A stretch of DNA of 64,000 nucleotides from Sedimentibacter hydroxybenzoicus DSM 7310 (lineage in GTDB: Bacteria; Bacillota; Clostridia; Tissierellales; Sedimentibacteraceae). The DNA is taken from positions 1-64,000 of the forward strand of contig NZ_JACBNQ010000008.1 in the NCBI RefSeq assembly GCF_013403245.1, given 5' to 3'. Every line of letters starts with the position of its first letter. Positions within the stretch are counted from its first letter, which is position 1. The notes under the pieces were generated by a model. It had not been told where the DNA came from. It did not search any database and was given only the letters and a program-made list of their open reading frames with translations. Shown here in pieces: positions 23,813 through 32,882 of the stretch. The position numbers and the translations under genes were made by a program.

Positions 23813-24559
23813 TCATCTATCGTTATAATTTACGTTCATTAAGAACAATCCTTGTGCAGGTGCCGTCTGACCTAAAAGTGTTCTGTCCTTATTAATTATT
23901 GCCTCTTCTATACAATTTATACTTTTAGTTCCCTTGCCTATATCTATTAAGGTTCCTGCTATAATTCTGACCATGTTATACAGAAATCCGTTCCCGTTTA
24001 TATAAAATTTGATTAATTGGTTTTCTTTAATAAGCTTAGTTTCATAAACAGTCCTGATGCTCGTTTTAACATCTGAACCGGCAGCCATAAAGCCTTTAAA
24101 ATCATGTGTTCCAACCAAATGCTTTGCAGCTTCGACCATTTTATCAATTTCCAACCCGACAGGAACAAAGTAAGAATATCTGCTGTAAAAAGGACTCCAG
24201 ACATTGTCGTTATATATCTGATACATATATGTTTTATCATGAGCATCAAATCTTGAATTAAATTCTATGGGAATATCCACCGAATCAATTACTCTTATAT
24301 CATTGGGCAAAATCGAATTTAACGCAATTTTTATTTTCTCTTCAGGAATATTGGTATCCGCAGTAAAATTTGCAACCTGTCCTAATGCATGCACTCCGCT
24401 GTCAGTCCTTCCAGAACCTGTTAAGTTAACTTTTTGCTTCATTACGACGCATATTGCCTGCTCAATGGTTTCTTGGACTGTAGCCCTGTTTAATTGGGTC
24501 TGCCATCCGTGATATTGTGTTCCGTCGTAGCTTATTTTAAGCTTTATATTCCTTACCAT
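23813..24559 (-). CDS. truA: tRNA pseudouridine synthase A
   Basis: TruA converts uridines 38-40 of the tRNA anticodon arm into pseudouridine. The 248-residue protein has the start IKLKISYDGTQYHGWQTQ, the catalytic aspartate in GSGRTDSGVHALGQ near residue 52, and ending blocks FYINGNGFLYNMVRIIAGT and APAQGLFL. Its ATG overlaps the ecfT stop codon region by seven bases, so it is translated with the ecf genes, the usual Firmicute order. Confidence 0.97.
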   Translation of the reverse strand: MVRNIKLKISYDGTQYHGWQTQLNRATVQETIEQAICVVMKQKVNLTGSGRTDSGVHALGQVANFTADTNIPEEKIKIALNSILPNDIRVIDSVDIPIEFNSRFDAHDKTYMYQIYNDNVWSPFYSRYSYFVPVGLEIDKMVEAAKHLVGTHDFKGFMAAGSDVKTSIRTVYETKLIKENQLIKFYINGNGFLYNMVRIIAGTLIDIGKGTKSINCIEEAIINKDRTLLGQTAPAQGLFLMNVNYNDR

Positions 24560-25350
24560 ATCTTAATCATAATTATTGCTGCAAAGTATACTATAAAAAT
24601 ACCTGATGCAACAAAATCACCCTTTGATATTTTTAGCTGTCTCATGCGCGTCCTGTTTTCTCCGCCTCTGTAGCATCTTGCTTCCATTGCCATAGCAAGC
24701 TCATCCGCACGTCTGAAAGCACTTATGAAAAGCGGAACCAGCAACGGAACTAAGTTTTTGGCCCTACTCATAATATTTCCACTTTCAAAATCAGCACCTC
24801 TTGATTTTTGTGCCTTCATTATTTTTTCTGTTTCTTCCATCAATGTTGGTATGAAACGGAGGGCTATCGTCATCATCATGGCAAGCTCATGTGCCGGAAG
24901 ACCAAACCTTTTAAACGGATTCAGCAAGCTTTCTATGCCGTCCGTCAATATAATCGGAGATGTTGTCAAGGTCAGCAATGATGTGCCCATAATAAGAAGG
25001 GTAAGGCGTATAGCCATAAATCCTGCCTGTCTTATTCCTTCCTCGGTTATTTTTATAAAACCAATCTGAAAAATTATCTTACCCGGGGTCATCAATAAAT
25101 TAATGATAAATGTTATTACTATTATCATTAAAATCGGCTTTAAGCCCTTTATAACAAACTTAATCGGAACCTTGGACACCTTTATCGCCAGAGCTAAAAA
25201 TAAGCCTACTACCAAGTAAGTTATGAAGCTTTCAATAAGAAATAAGGATATTATAAAAACAAATGTCATTATTATCTTAACCCTCGGATCAAGCTCATGA
25301 ACGGGTGATTCAACCGGGTAATGCTGTCCTATAGTTAAATTTTTAAACAT
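24553..25350 (-). CDS. ecfT: ECF transporter transmembrane protein EcfT
   Basis: EcfT is the shared membrane scaffold that joins the two ATPases to different vitamin-binding S components, such as QueT in this window. The 265-residue protein has several membrane segments and the two coupling-helix motifs, KSRGADF and EARCYRGG, that contact the ATPases. It overlaps ecfA2 by eight bases and truA by seven. The last 20 residues form one more membrane segment. Confidence 0.96.
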   Translation of the reverse strand: MFKNLTIGQHYPVESPVHELDPRVKIIMTFVFIISLFLIESFITYLVVGLFLALAIKVSKVPIKFVIKGLKPILMIIVITFIINLLMTPGKIIFQIGFIKITEEGIRQAGFMAIRLTLLIMGTSLLTLTTSPIILTDGIESLLNPFKRFGLPAHELAMMMTIALRFIPTLMEETEKIMKAQKSRGADFESGNIMSRAKNLVPLLVPLFISAFRRADELAMAMEARCYRGGENRTRMRQLKISKGDFVASGIFIVYFAAIIMIKIW

Positions 25351-26203
25351 TTCTCTTCCTCACTTCTTTCAAAATCTCTTCCTTCGCCTCTTCGACAGTG
25401 AGTATATCCGTCCTGATGTTAAAACCTCTGCTTCTAAGTTCATTGACTATTTCTGCGACCTGAGGCACACCAAGACCGATTTCTCTTAATTCTTCAGCCT
25501 GAGAATAAATTTCCTTAGGTGTTCCTTCCATATGAATTTTACCTTTATACAAAACTATTACCCTGTTTACCAGCTTAGCTATATCCTCCATGCTGTGAGA
25601 AACTAAAATAACAGTTACATTAGCTTTCTTATGAAGAGTTTTTATTTTTTCAAATAAATCATTTCTGCCTGCAGGATCTAATCCGGCTGTTGGCTCATCC
25701 AATACTAAATAGTTTGGTTTCATTGCCAGTACGCCTGCAATGGCAACCCTTCGTTTTTGACCTCCCGATAAATCAAAAGGCGAAGCGTCCTTTATTTTAT
25801 TAAAATTAAAACCCACTAACTCCAAAGATTCCCTTACTCTTTTATCTATTTCATCCTGTGGTAATTTTAAGTTCATGGGACCAAAAGCAACATCCTTGGC
25901 AACAGTTTCTTCAAACAACTGATACTCTGGATATTGAAAAACAAGACCTACGGTTTGACGCACCTTACTGAGAAGCTTTTTGTCCTCTCCCACGGTTATT
26001 TCATCGACAATTATTTTACCCTCTGTTGGCTTTTCCAATCCGTTAAAAAGTTGAATCAAGGTAGATTTACCCGACCCGGTATGCCCTATTATACCAAGAA
26101 AGTCACCTTCTTTAACCTCTATGCTGATATTATCTAAAGCCACTGTCCTGAAAGGTGTCCCTTCGCTGTAAATATATTTTATATTTTCTGCTTTTATTGA
26201 CAT
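25343..26203 (-). CDS. ecfA2: ECF transporter ATPase EcfA2
   Basis: This is one of two ATP-binding subunits powering energy-coupling-factor vitamin uptake. In the 286-residue protein the Walker A is GHTGSGKST, the Q loop [19 protein letters not shown], the signature [10 protein letters not shown] and the Walker [14 protein letters not shown], followed by the switch histidine in VSHSMED. The FPEY/LFEETV-type Q loop and the signature spacing fit the A2 subunit. It overlaps ecfA1 by ten bases. Confidence 0.96.
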   Translation of the reverse strand: MSIKAENIKYIYSEGTPFRTVALDNISIEVKEGDFLGIIGHTGSGKSTLIQLFNGLEKPTEGKIIVDEITVGEDKKLLSKVRQTVGLVFQYPEYQLFEETVAKDVAFGPMNLKLPQDEIDKRVRESLELVGFNFNKIKDASPFDLSGGQKRRVAIAGVLAMKPNYLVLDEPTAGLDPAGRNDLFEKIKTLHKKANVTVILVSHSMEDIAKLVNRVIVLYKGKIHMEGTPKEIYSQAEELREIGLGVPQVAEIVNELRSRGFNIRTDILTVEEAKEEILKEVRKRNV

Positions 26204-27021
26204 AACAAATCCACCAATTCCTTTACGTCTATTATATCGGTCGGAATATTAATACCTTCCTTTACAAGCTCCTGAGCAAGCTCGGTAACCTGAGGAACAT
26301 CCAATCCGAATTTTTTGATTTCGTCAATATTCCTGAAAACTTCTTTCGGAGTACCGTCTAACTTTATGCCGCCCTTGTCTATTATTACAACTCTGTCCGC
26401 CTGTACTGCTTCATCCATGTAATGAGTAATCAATAAAATTGTTTTTCCGGCTTTGTTTAGTTTTTTCAGAGTATCCATTACTTCTCTTCTGCCTGAAGGA
26501 TCGAGCATTGCAGTCGGTTCATCCAGCACGATACAATCAGAATTTAAAGCAAGTATGCCTGCAATTGCTATTCTTTGTTTTTGACCGCCTGAAAGCATAT
26601 GCGGAGGTCTTTTTCTATATTCATACATACCAACCGTATTTAAGGCATCATCAACTCTTTTCCTGATTTCAGAAGGTTCTACACCTTGATTTTCCGGTCC
26701 GAAGGCGATATCTTCTTCCACAATGGTTGCAACAAGCTGATTGTCCGGGTTTTGAAATACCATTCCCGCTGCTTGCCTGATGTCCCATAGCTTTGAATCA
26801 TCAGAAGTATCCATGCCTTTTACATATATTTTTCCTTCTGTAGGCAATAAAATAGAGTTTATAAGCTTAGCAAGTGTAGATTTTCCGGAACCGTTATGAC
26901 CTATAATCGCAGTAAATTCTCCCTGCTTTATTTCAAGACTAATGCCATTCAGCGCATAATCATTGCTTTCTTTTTCATATTTATATTTAACATTTTCAAT
27001 TTTAATTATATTTTCAATCAT
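26194..27021 (-). CDS. ecfA1: ECF transporter ATPase EcfA1
   Basis: This is the second ATPase of the ECF module, pairing with EcfA2. Walker A is GHNGSGKST, the Q loop [19 protein letters not shown], the signature MLSGGQKQR and Walker [14 protein letters not shown]. The 275-residue reading starts [16 protein letters not shown], with a weak GGGTG site. A start 23 codons upstream is open but has no ribosome binding site. In related genomes this gene follows rplQ directly; here the agr locus lies between, and a new promoter serves it. Confidence 0.94.
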   Translation of the reverse strand: MIENIIKIENVKYKYEKESNDYALNGISLEIKQGEFTAIIGHNGSGKSTLAKLINSILLPTEGKIYVKGMDTSDDSKLWDIRQAAGMVFQNPDNQLVATIVEEDIAFGPENQGVEPSEIRKRVDDALNTVGMYEYRKRPPHMLSGGQKQRIAIAGILALNSDCIVLDEPTAMLDPSGRREVMDTLKKLNKAGKTILLITHYMDEAVQADRVVIIDKGGIKLDGTPKEVFRNIDEIKKFGLDVPQVTELAQELVKEGINIPTDIIDVKELVDLLCQ

Positions 27022-27065
27022 ATAAGCACCCATATATTTATTTTCATACACCGTTCTTATTGAAT

Positions 27066-27144
27066 ACGGACAAATCTTTGTCCGTAACATAAGAAAACAG
27101 TATTACTAATTCGCTTCAAGGGAACTAATTTAATGCGAATTAGT
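27066..27144. repeat. Two inverted repeats upstream of ecfA1
   Basis: TACGGACAAA-TC-TTTGTCCGTA (27066-27087) is a perfect 22-bp palindrome. ACTAATTCGC (27105-27114) is repeated inverted as GCGAATTAGT (27135-27144). Both lie in the ecf leader, between its promoter and ecfA1. They may be leader hairpins or operators. Confidence 0.6.
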
Positions 27145-27157
27145 TTTACTGCAATAA

Positions 27158-27186
27158 ATAATAACATTATTCCAACAAATTTACAA
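27158..27186 (-). promoter_or_regulatory. Promoter of the ecfA1-ecfA2-ecfT-truA unit
   Basis: On the minus strand TTGTAA (27181-27186) and TATTAT (27158-27163) are 17 bp apart, just after the agrB terminator. Confidence 0.5.
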
Positions 27187-27190
27187 CATA

Positions 27191-27222
27191 AAAATTGACA
27201 GTTACACCCAACTGTCAATTTA
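27191..27222 (-). terminator. Terminator of the agr locus
   Basis: AATTGACAGTT and AACTGTCAATT form an 11-bp perfect stem with the loop ACACCC. On the minus strand a T tract follows. It lies 20 bases after the agrB stop codon. Confidence 0.85.
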
Positions 27223-27242
27223 ACCCAATACTTAATAACGCT

Positions 27243-27803
27243 TCACTTTTTTAACAAACTTACCGATTCAATTACCATTGCCACGACTGCCGTGATATAA
27301 ATATAACCGGTACTAACCCGTACAAAATACAGAGCAACAGCAGCTAAACTCAACGCTATGACTATTATTCTGCTTATTAACTTGTACTTCTTTACTTCCT
27401 TTTTACTCAAAGGCTTGTTTTCTGTTTCCGCCGGTGCAAGTAAGAAAACCATGATTATTGAAAATAGGATTCCAATTACTAAAATTATTTCCCCATATGC
27501 TATTAAATACGTATTGCTTAGAGCTGAAATTAGAAATGCTATCAGTGTTACGGAAAAGCATTCTAAATGCGTTTTTGAATGGTAGCCACCAGCATAAACC
27601 TTAAGACCCGACAGGAAAATGATAAAAATTAAAAGCTCAAATTTTTTGTTTAAAATATATGCCGCCGTAGAAAGGATTAATAAGTTTAACAGCAAGGATA
27701 GCAGTACCTCGATGCTGTATGCATACACTTCCTTTTCATTATCAGAGGAATTGAGCTTCAGCCCAATTCCTTCAGATAAGAAAACAGAAATCTTATTTAT
27801 CAT
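27243..27803 (-). CDS. agrB: AgrB-type peptide-processing protease
   Basis: AgrB is a membrane cysteine protease that cuts the AgrD tail and forms the cyclic thiolactone. The 186-residue protein has about five membrane segments. The catalytic pair is H75 and C82 in AGGYHSKTHLECF, with the family spacing of seven. The APAETENKPLSKKEVKKYK block is also typical. It overlaps the last 11 bases of agrD, so translation is coupled. It is the last gene of a four-gene locus. Confidence 0.94.
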   Translation of the reverse strand: MINKISVFLSEGIGLKLNSSDNEKEVYAYSIEVLLSLLLNLLILSTAAYILNKKFELLIFIIFLSGLKVYAGGYHSKTHLECFSVTLIAFLISALSNTYLIAYGEIILVIGILFSIIMVFLLAPAETENKPLSKKEVKKYKLISRIIVIALSLAAVALYFVRVSTGYIYITAVVAMVIESVSLLKK

Positions 27804-27930
27804 CTTTCAGCAAGCATTGCGGAACCTTTGGTTGATTATACAGAAATAAGCATGTCGTCCCCACGGTTGTTTGAGCAGTCATAACCAAAAATGCAGCAAT
27901 ACATGACATAAAGGATAAAGTTTTTTTCAC
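27793..27930 (-). CDS. agrD: AgrD-type cyclic autoinducer pre-peptide
   Basis: The 45-residue frame starts at GTG with AAAGGAGGG seven bases upstream. It has a basic, hydrophobic leader (MKKTLSFMSCIAAFLVMTAQ), then TTVGTTCLFLYNQPKVPQ. The ring would form between C27 and Y31 (CLFLY), followed by the QPKVP tail that AgrB recognises in clostridial AgrD proteins. A second cysteine (C39) in the tail is unusual. Its position just before agrB, the overlap and the length all fit. The exact mature peptide is inferred. Confidence 0.88.
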   Translation of the reverse strand: MKKTLSFMSCIAAFLVMTAQTTVGTTCLFLYNQPKVPQCLLKDDK

Positions 27931-27960
27931 TTTACATCCCTCCTTTCAAACGTTAACAAC

Positions 27961-28009
27961 ATAATATCCTATTTTTATACAATGTTCAACATTTTTCACG
28001 CTAAAATGT
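27961..28009 (-). promoter_or_regulatory. agrD-agrB promoter with upstream dyad
   Basis: On the minus strand TTGAAC (27984-27989) and TATTAT (27961-27966) are 17 bp apart. ACATTTT (27989-27995) and AAAATGT (28003-28009) form a dyad touching the -35 box, a candidate operator. Autoregulation by the LytTR-type response regulator is expected from known agr systems; its direct-repeat site is not obvious to me here. Confidence 0.6.
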
Positions 28010-28112
28010 CTATTTGGTTGTTTTCACTGCTTGTACGGTAATTAAAGGGGTTAAAATAAACCTGTAATCAATATTTACAAGTATTTCCGTGTCATCATTT
28101 TAAAATTGTATA

Positions 28113-29438
28113 TTAAATCTTAGTCAGCATATGTACTTCTATAACAAATACCCTGTCATCATAGCTTAGCTTCATAAAACCTCCGTATTTTTCGGCAATG
28201 CCTTTAATGCTCTTCAATCCATAGCCGTGTCTTGTTTTATCCTTTTTAATAGTGAGTATTTTGTTTCCTTCTTTATTTAACTCACCCGAATAGGGGTTTT
28301 CAGATTTTATTATAATACTTCTTCCAATCATATCTATATCAAGCTTTATATATTTTTCAATGCATTCTTCACATTCATTGCATGCCTCAATAGCATTGTT
28401 GATAATATTGTTTAACACCCTACATATATCTTCTTTGTCTATATGTATTTCGTTTTCTTCGGTAAGCTTGCTTTCTATGACCACATCTATACCCTTACAC
28501 TTCGCTTCCTTCAGCTTGAAGTTTAAAAAGGATGTAATTATATTATCCTTATCTATTTGAGGCATGAGTTGTATGTCTATTTCACGAAGCTTTTTTTCGA
28601 TGTGGATTCTGATGTTGTCTCTTTGGTCCAATTCATTATACGCATGGATTATTGCAAGCTCTCCTCTCATATCGTGCCTTAAAATTCTGATTTCTTCCAA
28701 GACGGAATTAACATCTGTAAAATATGCATGCTCCATTTTCATTTGTTGGAGCTCCAAATCATTTTTATGTTTTTCGTTCATATCCTTAATTATTTTATTC
28801 GTTAATGCTATTGTAATTATGGATATAATAGACACACATAATGTAAAAACAACCAAGCTATTGTTTATACTCTCATCTTGAATTTCGATATTCCCATACA
28901 TCCAAATAACCATCACAATTAAGGTAATAGTTAAAAATAAAATTGATCCAACAAGAAAATAATACCTGTTATCAAATAAATTTAACCTTTCCTTTTTGGT
29001 AGTTTTCTTCAAAAACATATAGGTATATATAAGTAAGGTTTGAGAAATTACCATCCCTTCAAATCTTATAAAGTTTTGCTCCTGATGTAATTTAAAGTCC
29101 AACCCGGTTATCGAAAAAATAAAAACAGCAGCCAACAATTCACATGCTCCTATAAATGCCATAATTAAAAAAATTGTAATAGCCTTTGAAAATATATTTC
29201 CTTTAAAAATAAGAACTGTCGTAAGATAAATAAGAAAATAGAAGAAAATATACATATAAGGATATAATTCTATTGATAGATTATAGTTTAAAATACTTAA
29301 CATCGCAGTCATAACAATCATGAGAATCTCAACAGAATATTTAAAATAAAATCTACGTACATAATATAATTCTAATGTTTTATAGATCACAAACATTTGG
29401 AGAAAGTTTACTGATAATTCTATTAAATCCCACTTCAT
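28113..29438 (-). CDS. agrC: AgrC-type sensor histidine kinase
   Basis: The kinase would sense the cyclic peptide outside the cell. The first 220 residues of 441 are about six membrane segments. They are followed by a helical linker and an H box, RILRHDMRGELAIIHAYNE, of the AgrC/HPK10 type. The ATP-binding domain has the N box NNIINNAIEAC and a G box HGYGLKSIKGIAEKYGG. It overlaps the regulator gene by four bases. About 120 bases separate it from the agrDB promoter. Confidence 0.93.
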   Translation of the reverse strand: MKWDLIELSVNFLQMFVIYKTLELYYVRRFYFKYSVEILMIVMTAMLSILNYNLSIELYPYMYIFFYFLIYLTTVLIFKGNIFSKAITIFLIMAFIGACELLAAVFIFSITGLDFKLHQEQNFIRFEGMVISQTLLIYTYMFLKKTTKKERLNLFDNRYYFLVGSILFLTITLIVMVIWMYGNIEIQDESINNSLVVFTLCVSIISIITIALTNKIIKDMNEKHKNDLELQQMKMEHAYFTDVNSVLEEIRILRHDMRGELAIIHAYNELDQRDNIRIHIEKKLREIDIQLMPQIDKDNIITSFLNFKLKEAKCKGIDVVIESKLTEENEIHIDKEDICRVLNNIINNAIEACNECEECIEKYIKLDIDMIGRSIIIKSENPYSGELNKEGNKILTIKKDKTRHGYGLKSIKGIAEKYGGFMKLSYDDRVFVIEVHMLTKI

Positions 29439-30157
29439 ATTTTCACCACCAGTTTTTTTAGTTTAAATTTATTAACCAAATCTGATAAGCATCTACGACT
29501 TGCTTCTTCTCTTGATTCATTGCTGAAATAAATTACATTTTTTCTGATTTCCCTTACATTTTCCATATTTACTAAGCAAGATTTACTTGACCTTATAATA
29601 TTTTCATTGTTTGAAAACCTTTTTCCAATACTATCAAGTGTTTGTGATGCAATAATCTCCTTATTGTCCAAACAATAGATATGTAGCTTACGGTCTTCCT
29701 TCTTCCTTAATATGTGTGTAATGTCATCAATAGGTATACGGTGAATGATTCCCTTTATGTCCTTTACATCTAAATAATTTAAGCTCCCTTCTAATTCCAG
29801 CAGACATTCATTCAATACTTTTTCTATTATAGAAAGGCTTACAGGCTTTAACAGATAATCTCTGGCCTTGACTCTATAGGATTCATAGGCATATTCTTTA
29901 TGTGATGTCAGATAGAATATAATGGCTTTATTGCTCATCTCCCTTATTTTTAATCCTGTTTCTATGCCATTTATTTCGGGCATTTCCATATCTAAAAATA
30001 TGATGTCAAATTTGTTTTCCTTAAAGGCTTGTACAAGATCATGTCCTGAATTAAATGTATTAACATTCGTTCTATTATTAACAATTCTTTTTATAATTTC
30101 TGTAACAATTTCGCTGTATTCCTTTGAATCATCGCAAACGGCAATACTTATTCCCAT
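29435..30157 (-). CDS. agrA: AgrA-type response regulator (LytTR)
   Basis: The 240-residue protein has a receiver domain with acidic pocket D9/D10 and the phosphorylated D56 in IIFLDMEMPEINGIETG. The KPVS loop ends that domain. The C-terminal half is a LytTR DNA-binding domain (residues about 135-236; RSSKSCLVNMENVREIRKN). It is the first gene of the agr locus here. The order regulator, kinase, pre-peptide, protease differs from the staphylococcal order. It probably activates the agrD promoter and others. Confidence 0.93.
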   Translation of the reverse strand: MGISIAVCDDSKEYSEIVTEIIKRIVNNRTNVNTFNSGHDLVQAFKENKFDIIFLDMEMPEINGIETGLKIREMSNKAIIFYLTSHKEYAYESYRVKARDYLLKPVSLSIIEKVLNECLLELEGSLNYLDVKDIKGIIHRIPIDDITHILRKKEDRKLHIYCLDNKEIIASQTLDSIGKRFSNNENIIRSSKSCLVNMENVREIRKNVIYFSNESREEASRRCLSDLVNKFKLKKLVVKI

Positions 30158-30197
30158 ATTTTCACATCCTACATTAGTATATATAAGTATATATAAT

Positions 30198-30234
30198 ATT
30201 TTATCACAAATCGTAAAATATTCAATGAATATTT
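30198..30234 (-). promoter_or_regulatory. agrA-agrC promoter with overlapping palindrome
   Basis: On the minus strand TTGAAT (30220-30225) and TAAAAT (30198-30203) are 16 bp apart. The -35 box lies inside AAATATTCA-T-TGAATATTT (30216-30234), a perfect 19-bp palindrome that looks like an operator. Confidence 0.6.
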
Positions 30235-30341
30235 AATCATAATGTAATCGATTTTTGGTGGATAAAAATTCACTGATTGATTTTCTATCAGTTGTTTGTG
30301 CTGTGTGCGTAATTTGCCACTTACAGCTTATGTAGTATGCA

Positions 30342-30420
30342 ATAAGCAGATGACCCAAATTTATTTGCTCGCTTCACGCTAATAAATTTAGGTCATCTGC
30401 TTATACTGTAAGTATAAAAA
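30342..30420 (+). repeat. Family 3 hairpin repeat, long copy with tail
   Basis: ATAAGCAGATGACC and GGTCATCTGCTTAT (14 bp) plus AAATTTATT/AATAAATTT (9 bp) give a 24-bp stem with one mismatch. It is followed by TATACTGTAAGTATA. It lies between agrA and rplQ, after the rplQ terminator. In the gap 30158-30460 this, the agr promoter and the terminator are all I see. Confidence 0.7.
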
Positions 30421-30452
30421 GAGCAATTTAAATTTTGTAAATTTAAATTGCT
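30416..30452 (-). terminator. Terminator of the alpha operon (after rplQ)
   Basis: AGCAATTTAAATTT and AAATTTAAATTGCT form a perfect 14-bp stem with loop TGT. On the minus strand CTTTTT follows. It ends the ribosomal operon before the agr locus. Confidence 0.85.
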
Positions 30453-30460
30453 TTTCATGT

Positions 30461-30802
30461 TTATACTAATTCAATTATCGCCATTTCTGCTCCATCGCCT
30501 CTGCGTGGTCCCAATTTAAGAATTCTGGTGTATCCACCATTTCTTTCCTTGTATTTAGGAGCAACTTCTTCAAACAACTTACTTACAGCATTTTTATCGT
30601 ATAAATAAGCTGCTGCTTGACGTCTTGCATGTAGGTCTCCTCTTTTGCCAAGAGTGATAGTTCTTTCAGCTACTCTTCTTAATTCTTTGGCTCTTGTTAC
30701 AGTTGTAACAATTCTGCCGTGATTAATTAAGTCAGCTGTCATATTACGAAGCATCGCTACTCTGTGGTCAGACTTGAAACCAAGCTTTCTGTGACTACCC
30801 AT
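30461..30802 (-). CDS. rplQ: 50S ribosomal protein L17
   Basis: L17 lies near the peptide exit tunnel. The 113-residue protein starts [20 protein letters not shown] and has the family blocks [19 protein letters not shown] and [20 protein letters not shown]. It is 20 bases behind rpoA and last in the alpha operon. A strong terminator follows, whereas in many related genomes the ecf genes come next. Confidence 0.98.
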   Translation of the reverse strand: MGSHRKLGFKSDHRVAMLRNMTADLINHGRIVTTVTRAKELRRVAERTITLGKRGDLHARRQAAAYLYDKNAVSKLFEEVAPKYKERNGGYTRILKLGPRRGDGAEMAIIELV

Positions 30803-30822
30803 GCTTAGTCCTCCTTTTACAG

Positions 30823-31770
30823 CTAATTATCATTTTTTCTGAGAGATAAACCTAATTCCTCAAGTTTCTTAGCCACTTCGTCCAAAGATTTCTTTCCAAG
30901 GTTTCTTACTTTCATCATGTCATCTTCTGACTTGTATGTAAGCTCCTCAACAGTATTTATTCCTGCTCTCTTCAGACAGTTGTAAGATCTAACTGACAAA
31001 TCCAGCTCCTCTATTGTCATTTCTAATACTTTCTCTTTTTCATCTTCTTCTTTTTCTACCATTATTTCAACGTCATTAACGTGATCTGTCAATGATATAA
31101 ATAAATTCAGATGTTCATTTAATATTTTAGCACCTAAAGAAACTGCTTCTTCAGGTTCAATTGTACCATTAGTCCATATCTCGATTGTCAATTTGTCAAA
31201 ATCTGTTCTGTTACCAACTCTGGTATCTTCAACAGTAAAGTTAACCTTCTTAACAGGTGTGTAGATAGAATCTATAGGTATTACGCCAATTGCCTGACTG
31301 TCCTTCTTGTTTCTTTCTGCTACGACGTAACCTCTGCCCTGCTCCATTTCCATTTCGATAATGAGCTCAGAGCCTTCTTCCAAGGTTGCAATATGCAAAT
31401 CCTCGTTGATTATTTCTACATCTGTTCCTGTTATAATATCTGCCGCTGTAACCACCTTAGGGCCTTTAGCATCTATCAGAAGCTGTGCCGGTCCTTGTAC
31501 GTTCATTTTTGCAGCAAGGTTCTTTATATTAAGAATTATTTCTGTAACATCTTCTCTTACTCCCGGTATTGTAGAGAATTCATGCAATACACCTTGAATA
31601 TTAATCGATGTTACAGCTGCTCCAGGTAACGATGAAAGAAGTATTCTTCTGAGTGAATTTCCAAGTGTTGTCCCGTAACCTCTTTCAAGTGGTTCAACTA
31701 CTATTTTCCCATACGAGTTATCATCATTTTTTTCAATTAACGTAATATTAGGTTTTTCTATTTCTATCAT
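30823..31770 (-). CDS. rpoA: RNA polymerase alpha subunit
   Basis: Alpha starts polymerase assembly as a dimer and contacts promoter DNA and activators. The 315-residue protein has the N-terminal domain with [20 protein letters not shown] (about 27-46), a flexible linker rich in E and K near 235, and the C-terminal domain. That domain carries [20 protein letters not shown] and [12 protein letters not shown], the DNA-binding part. Normal length, 20 bases before rplQ. Confidence 0.98.
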   Translation of the reverse strand: MIEIEKPNITLIEKNDDNSYGKIVVEPLERGYGTTLGNSLRRILLSSLPGAAVTSINIQGVLHEFSTIPGVREDVTEIILNIKNLAAKMNVQGPAQLLIDAKGPKVVTAADIITGTDVEIINEDLHIATLEEGSELIIEMEMEQGRGYVVAERNKKDSQAIGVIPIDSIYTPVKKVNFTVEDTRVGNRTDFDKLTIEIWTNGTIEPEEAVSLGAKILNEHLNLFISLTDHVNDVEIMVEKEEDEKEKVLEMTIEELDLSVRSYNCLKRAGINTVEELTYKSEDDMMKVRNLGKKSLDEVAKKLEELGLSLRKNDN

Positions 31771-31824
31771 CCCAACCCTCCTTAGATGTGATGTTTGCCG
31801 AGGGTAATAATTCTTAATTACTTA

Positions 31825-32448
31825 TTACTTAGAATACAACTCGACAATCAGATGCTCTTCTATTGGTATTTCTATATCCTCTTTAGCAGGTTCTGCAATT
31901 ATTCTACCTGTAAAGCTGTCCGGTTCTACCTGCAGCCATTGTGGTGCAGTCTTTTTATGGTTTTCAACTAAAGCCTTGAATTTATCTGAGCTTTGGCTTT
32001 TTTCTTTAACTTGTATAACATCGCCAGCTTGTAAAATCATTGATGGGATATCTGCCTTTTTACCGTTTACGGTAAAGTGGCCGTGAACTACCAATTGTCT
32101 TGCTTCAGGTCTTGAGCTTGCAAAACCTAATCTATAAATGACATTGTCAAATCTAAGCTCTAATAACTTCAATAAGTTAGTACCTGTTTTTCCTGTCATT
32201 TTATCAGCAATTCTGAAATATTCTACAAATTGACCTTCTAAAACTCCATAATATTTTCTAACTTTTTGTTTTTCTCTTAACTGCATACCATAGTTAGATA
32301 ATTTTTTATTGTTTTGACCGTGTTGTCCCGGAGCATAATTTCTTCTGCCTATTGAACACTTGTCAGTATAACATCTGTCACCTTTAAAATATAACTTTAA
32401 TCCTTCTCTTCTGCAAATTCTGCAGACAGGTCCAGTATATCTTGCCAT
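31825..32448 (-). CDS. rpsD: 30S ribosomal protein S4, zinc-binding form
   Basis: S4 starts 16S rRNA 5' domain assembly and often represses its own operon. The 207-residue protein begins [16 protein letters not shown] and keeps four cysteines (CxxC at 9-12, then C in GDRCYTDKC twice), the zinc-binding C+ form. The S4 domain lies at about 98-160. It is between rpsK and rpoA, in the standard order, with an 18-base gap after rpsK. Confidence 0.98.
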   Translation of the reverse strand: MARYTGPVCRICRREGLKLYFKGDRCYTDKCSIGRRNYAPGQHGQNNKKLSNYGMQLREKQKVRKYYGVLEGQFVEYFRIADKMTGKTGTNLLKLLELRFDNVIYRLGFASSRPEARQLVVHGHFTVNGKKADIPSMILQAGDVIQVKEKSQSSDKFKALVENHKKTAPQWLQVEPDSFTGRIIAEPAKEDIEIPIEEHLIVELYSK

Positions 32449-32466
32449 CTTTTCACCTCGTTTCCA

Positions 32467-32868
32467 TTATACTCTTCTACGTTTTGGTGGTCTGCAACCA
32501 TTGTGTGGTATCGGAGTAACGTCTTTTATTAAATTAACTTCTAAACCTGCTGCCTGCAAAGATCTGATTGCAGCTTCTCTGCCTGAGCCCGGTCCTTTAA
32601 CGTATACTTCTACTGTTTTCAAGCCATGTTCCATAGCTTTTTTTGCAGCTTCTTCAGCAACCATGCTCGCTGCATAAGGAGTAGATTTTCTTGAACCCTT
32701 GAAACCTAATTGGCCTGAACTTGCCCAAGAAATTGCATTTCCTTGCAAGTCTGTAAGAGTTACAAGCGTATTGTTAAAAGTTGACTTAATATGTGCCTGG
32801 CCTTTTTCAATATTTTTACGTTCTCTTTTTCTTACTCTTGTTGTTTTTTGTTGTTTCTTAGCTGCCAC
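32467..32868 (-). CDS. rpsK: 30S ribosomal protein S11
   Basis: S11 sits on the 30S platform near the mRNA exit. The 133-residue protein has a basic N-terminal tail, then [18 protein letters not shown] and [20 protein letters not shown]. It ends with the conserved [18 protein letters not shown]. Fourteen bases separate it from rpsM. Confidence 0.98.
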   Translation of the reverse strand: MAAKKQQKTTRVRKRERKNIEKGQAHIKSTFNNTLVTLTDLQGNAISWASSGQLGFKGSRKSTPYAASMVAEEAAKKAMEHGLKTVEVYVKGPGSGREAAIRSLQAAGLEVNLIKDVTPIPHNGCRPPKRRRV

Positions 32869-32882
32869 TTAAGTCCCTCCTT

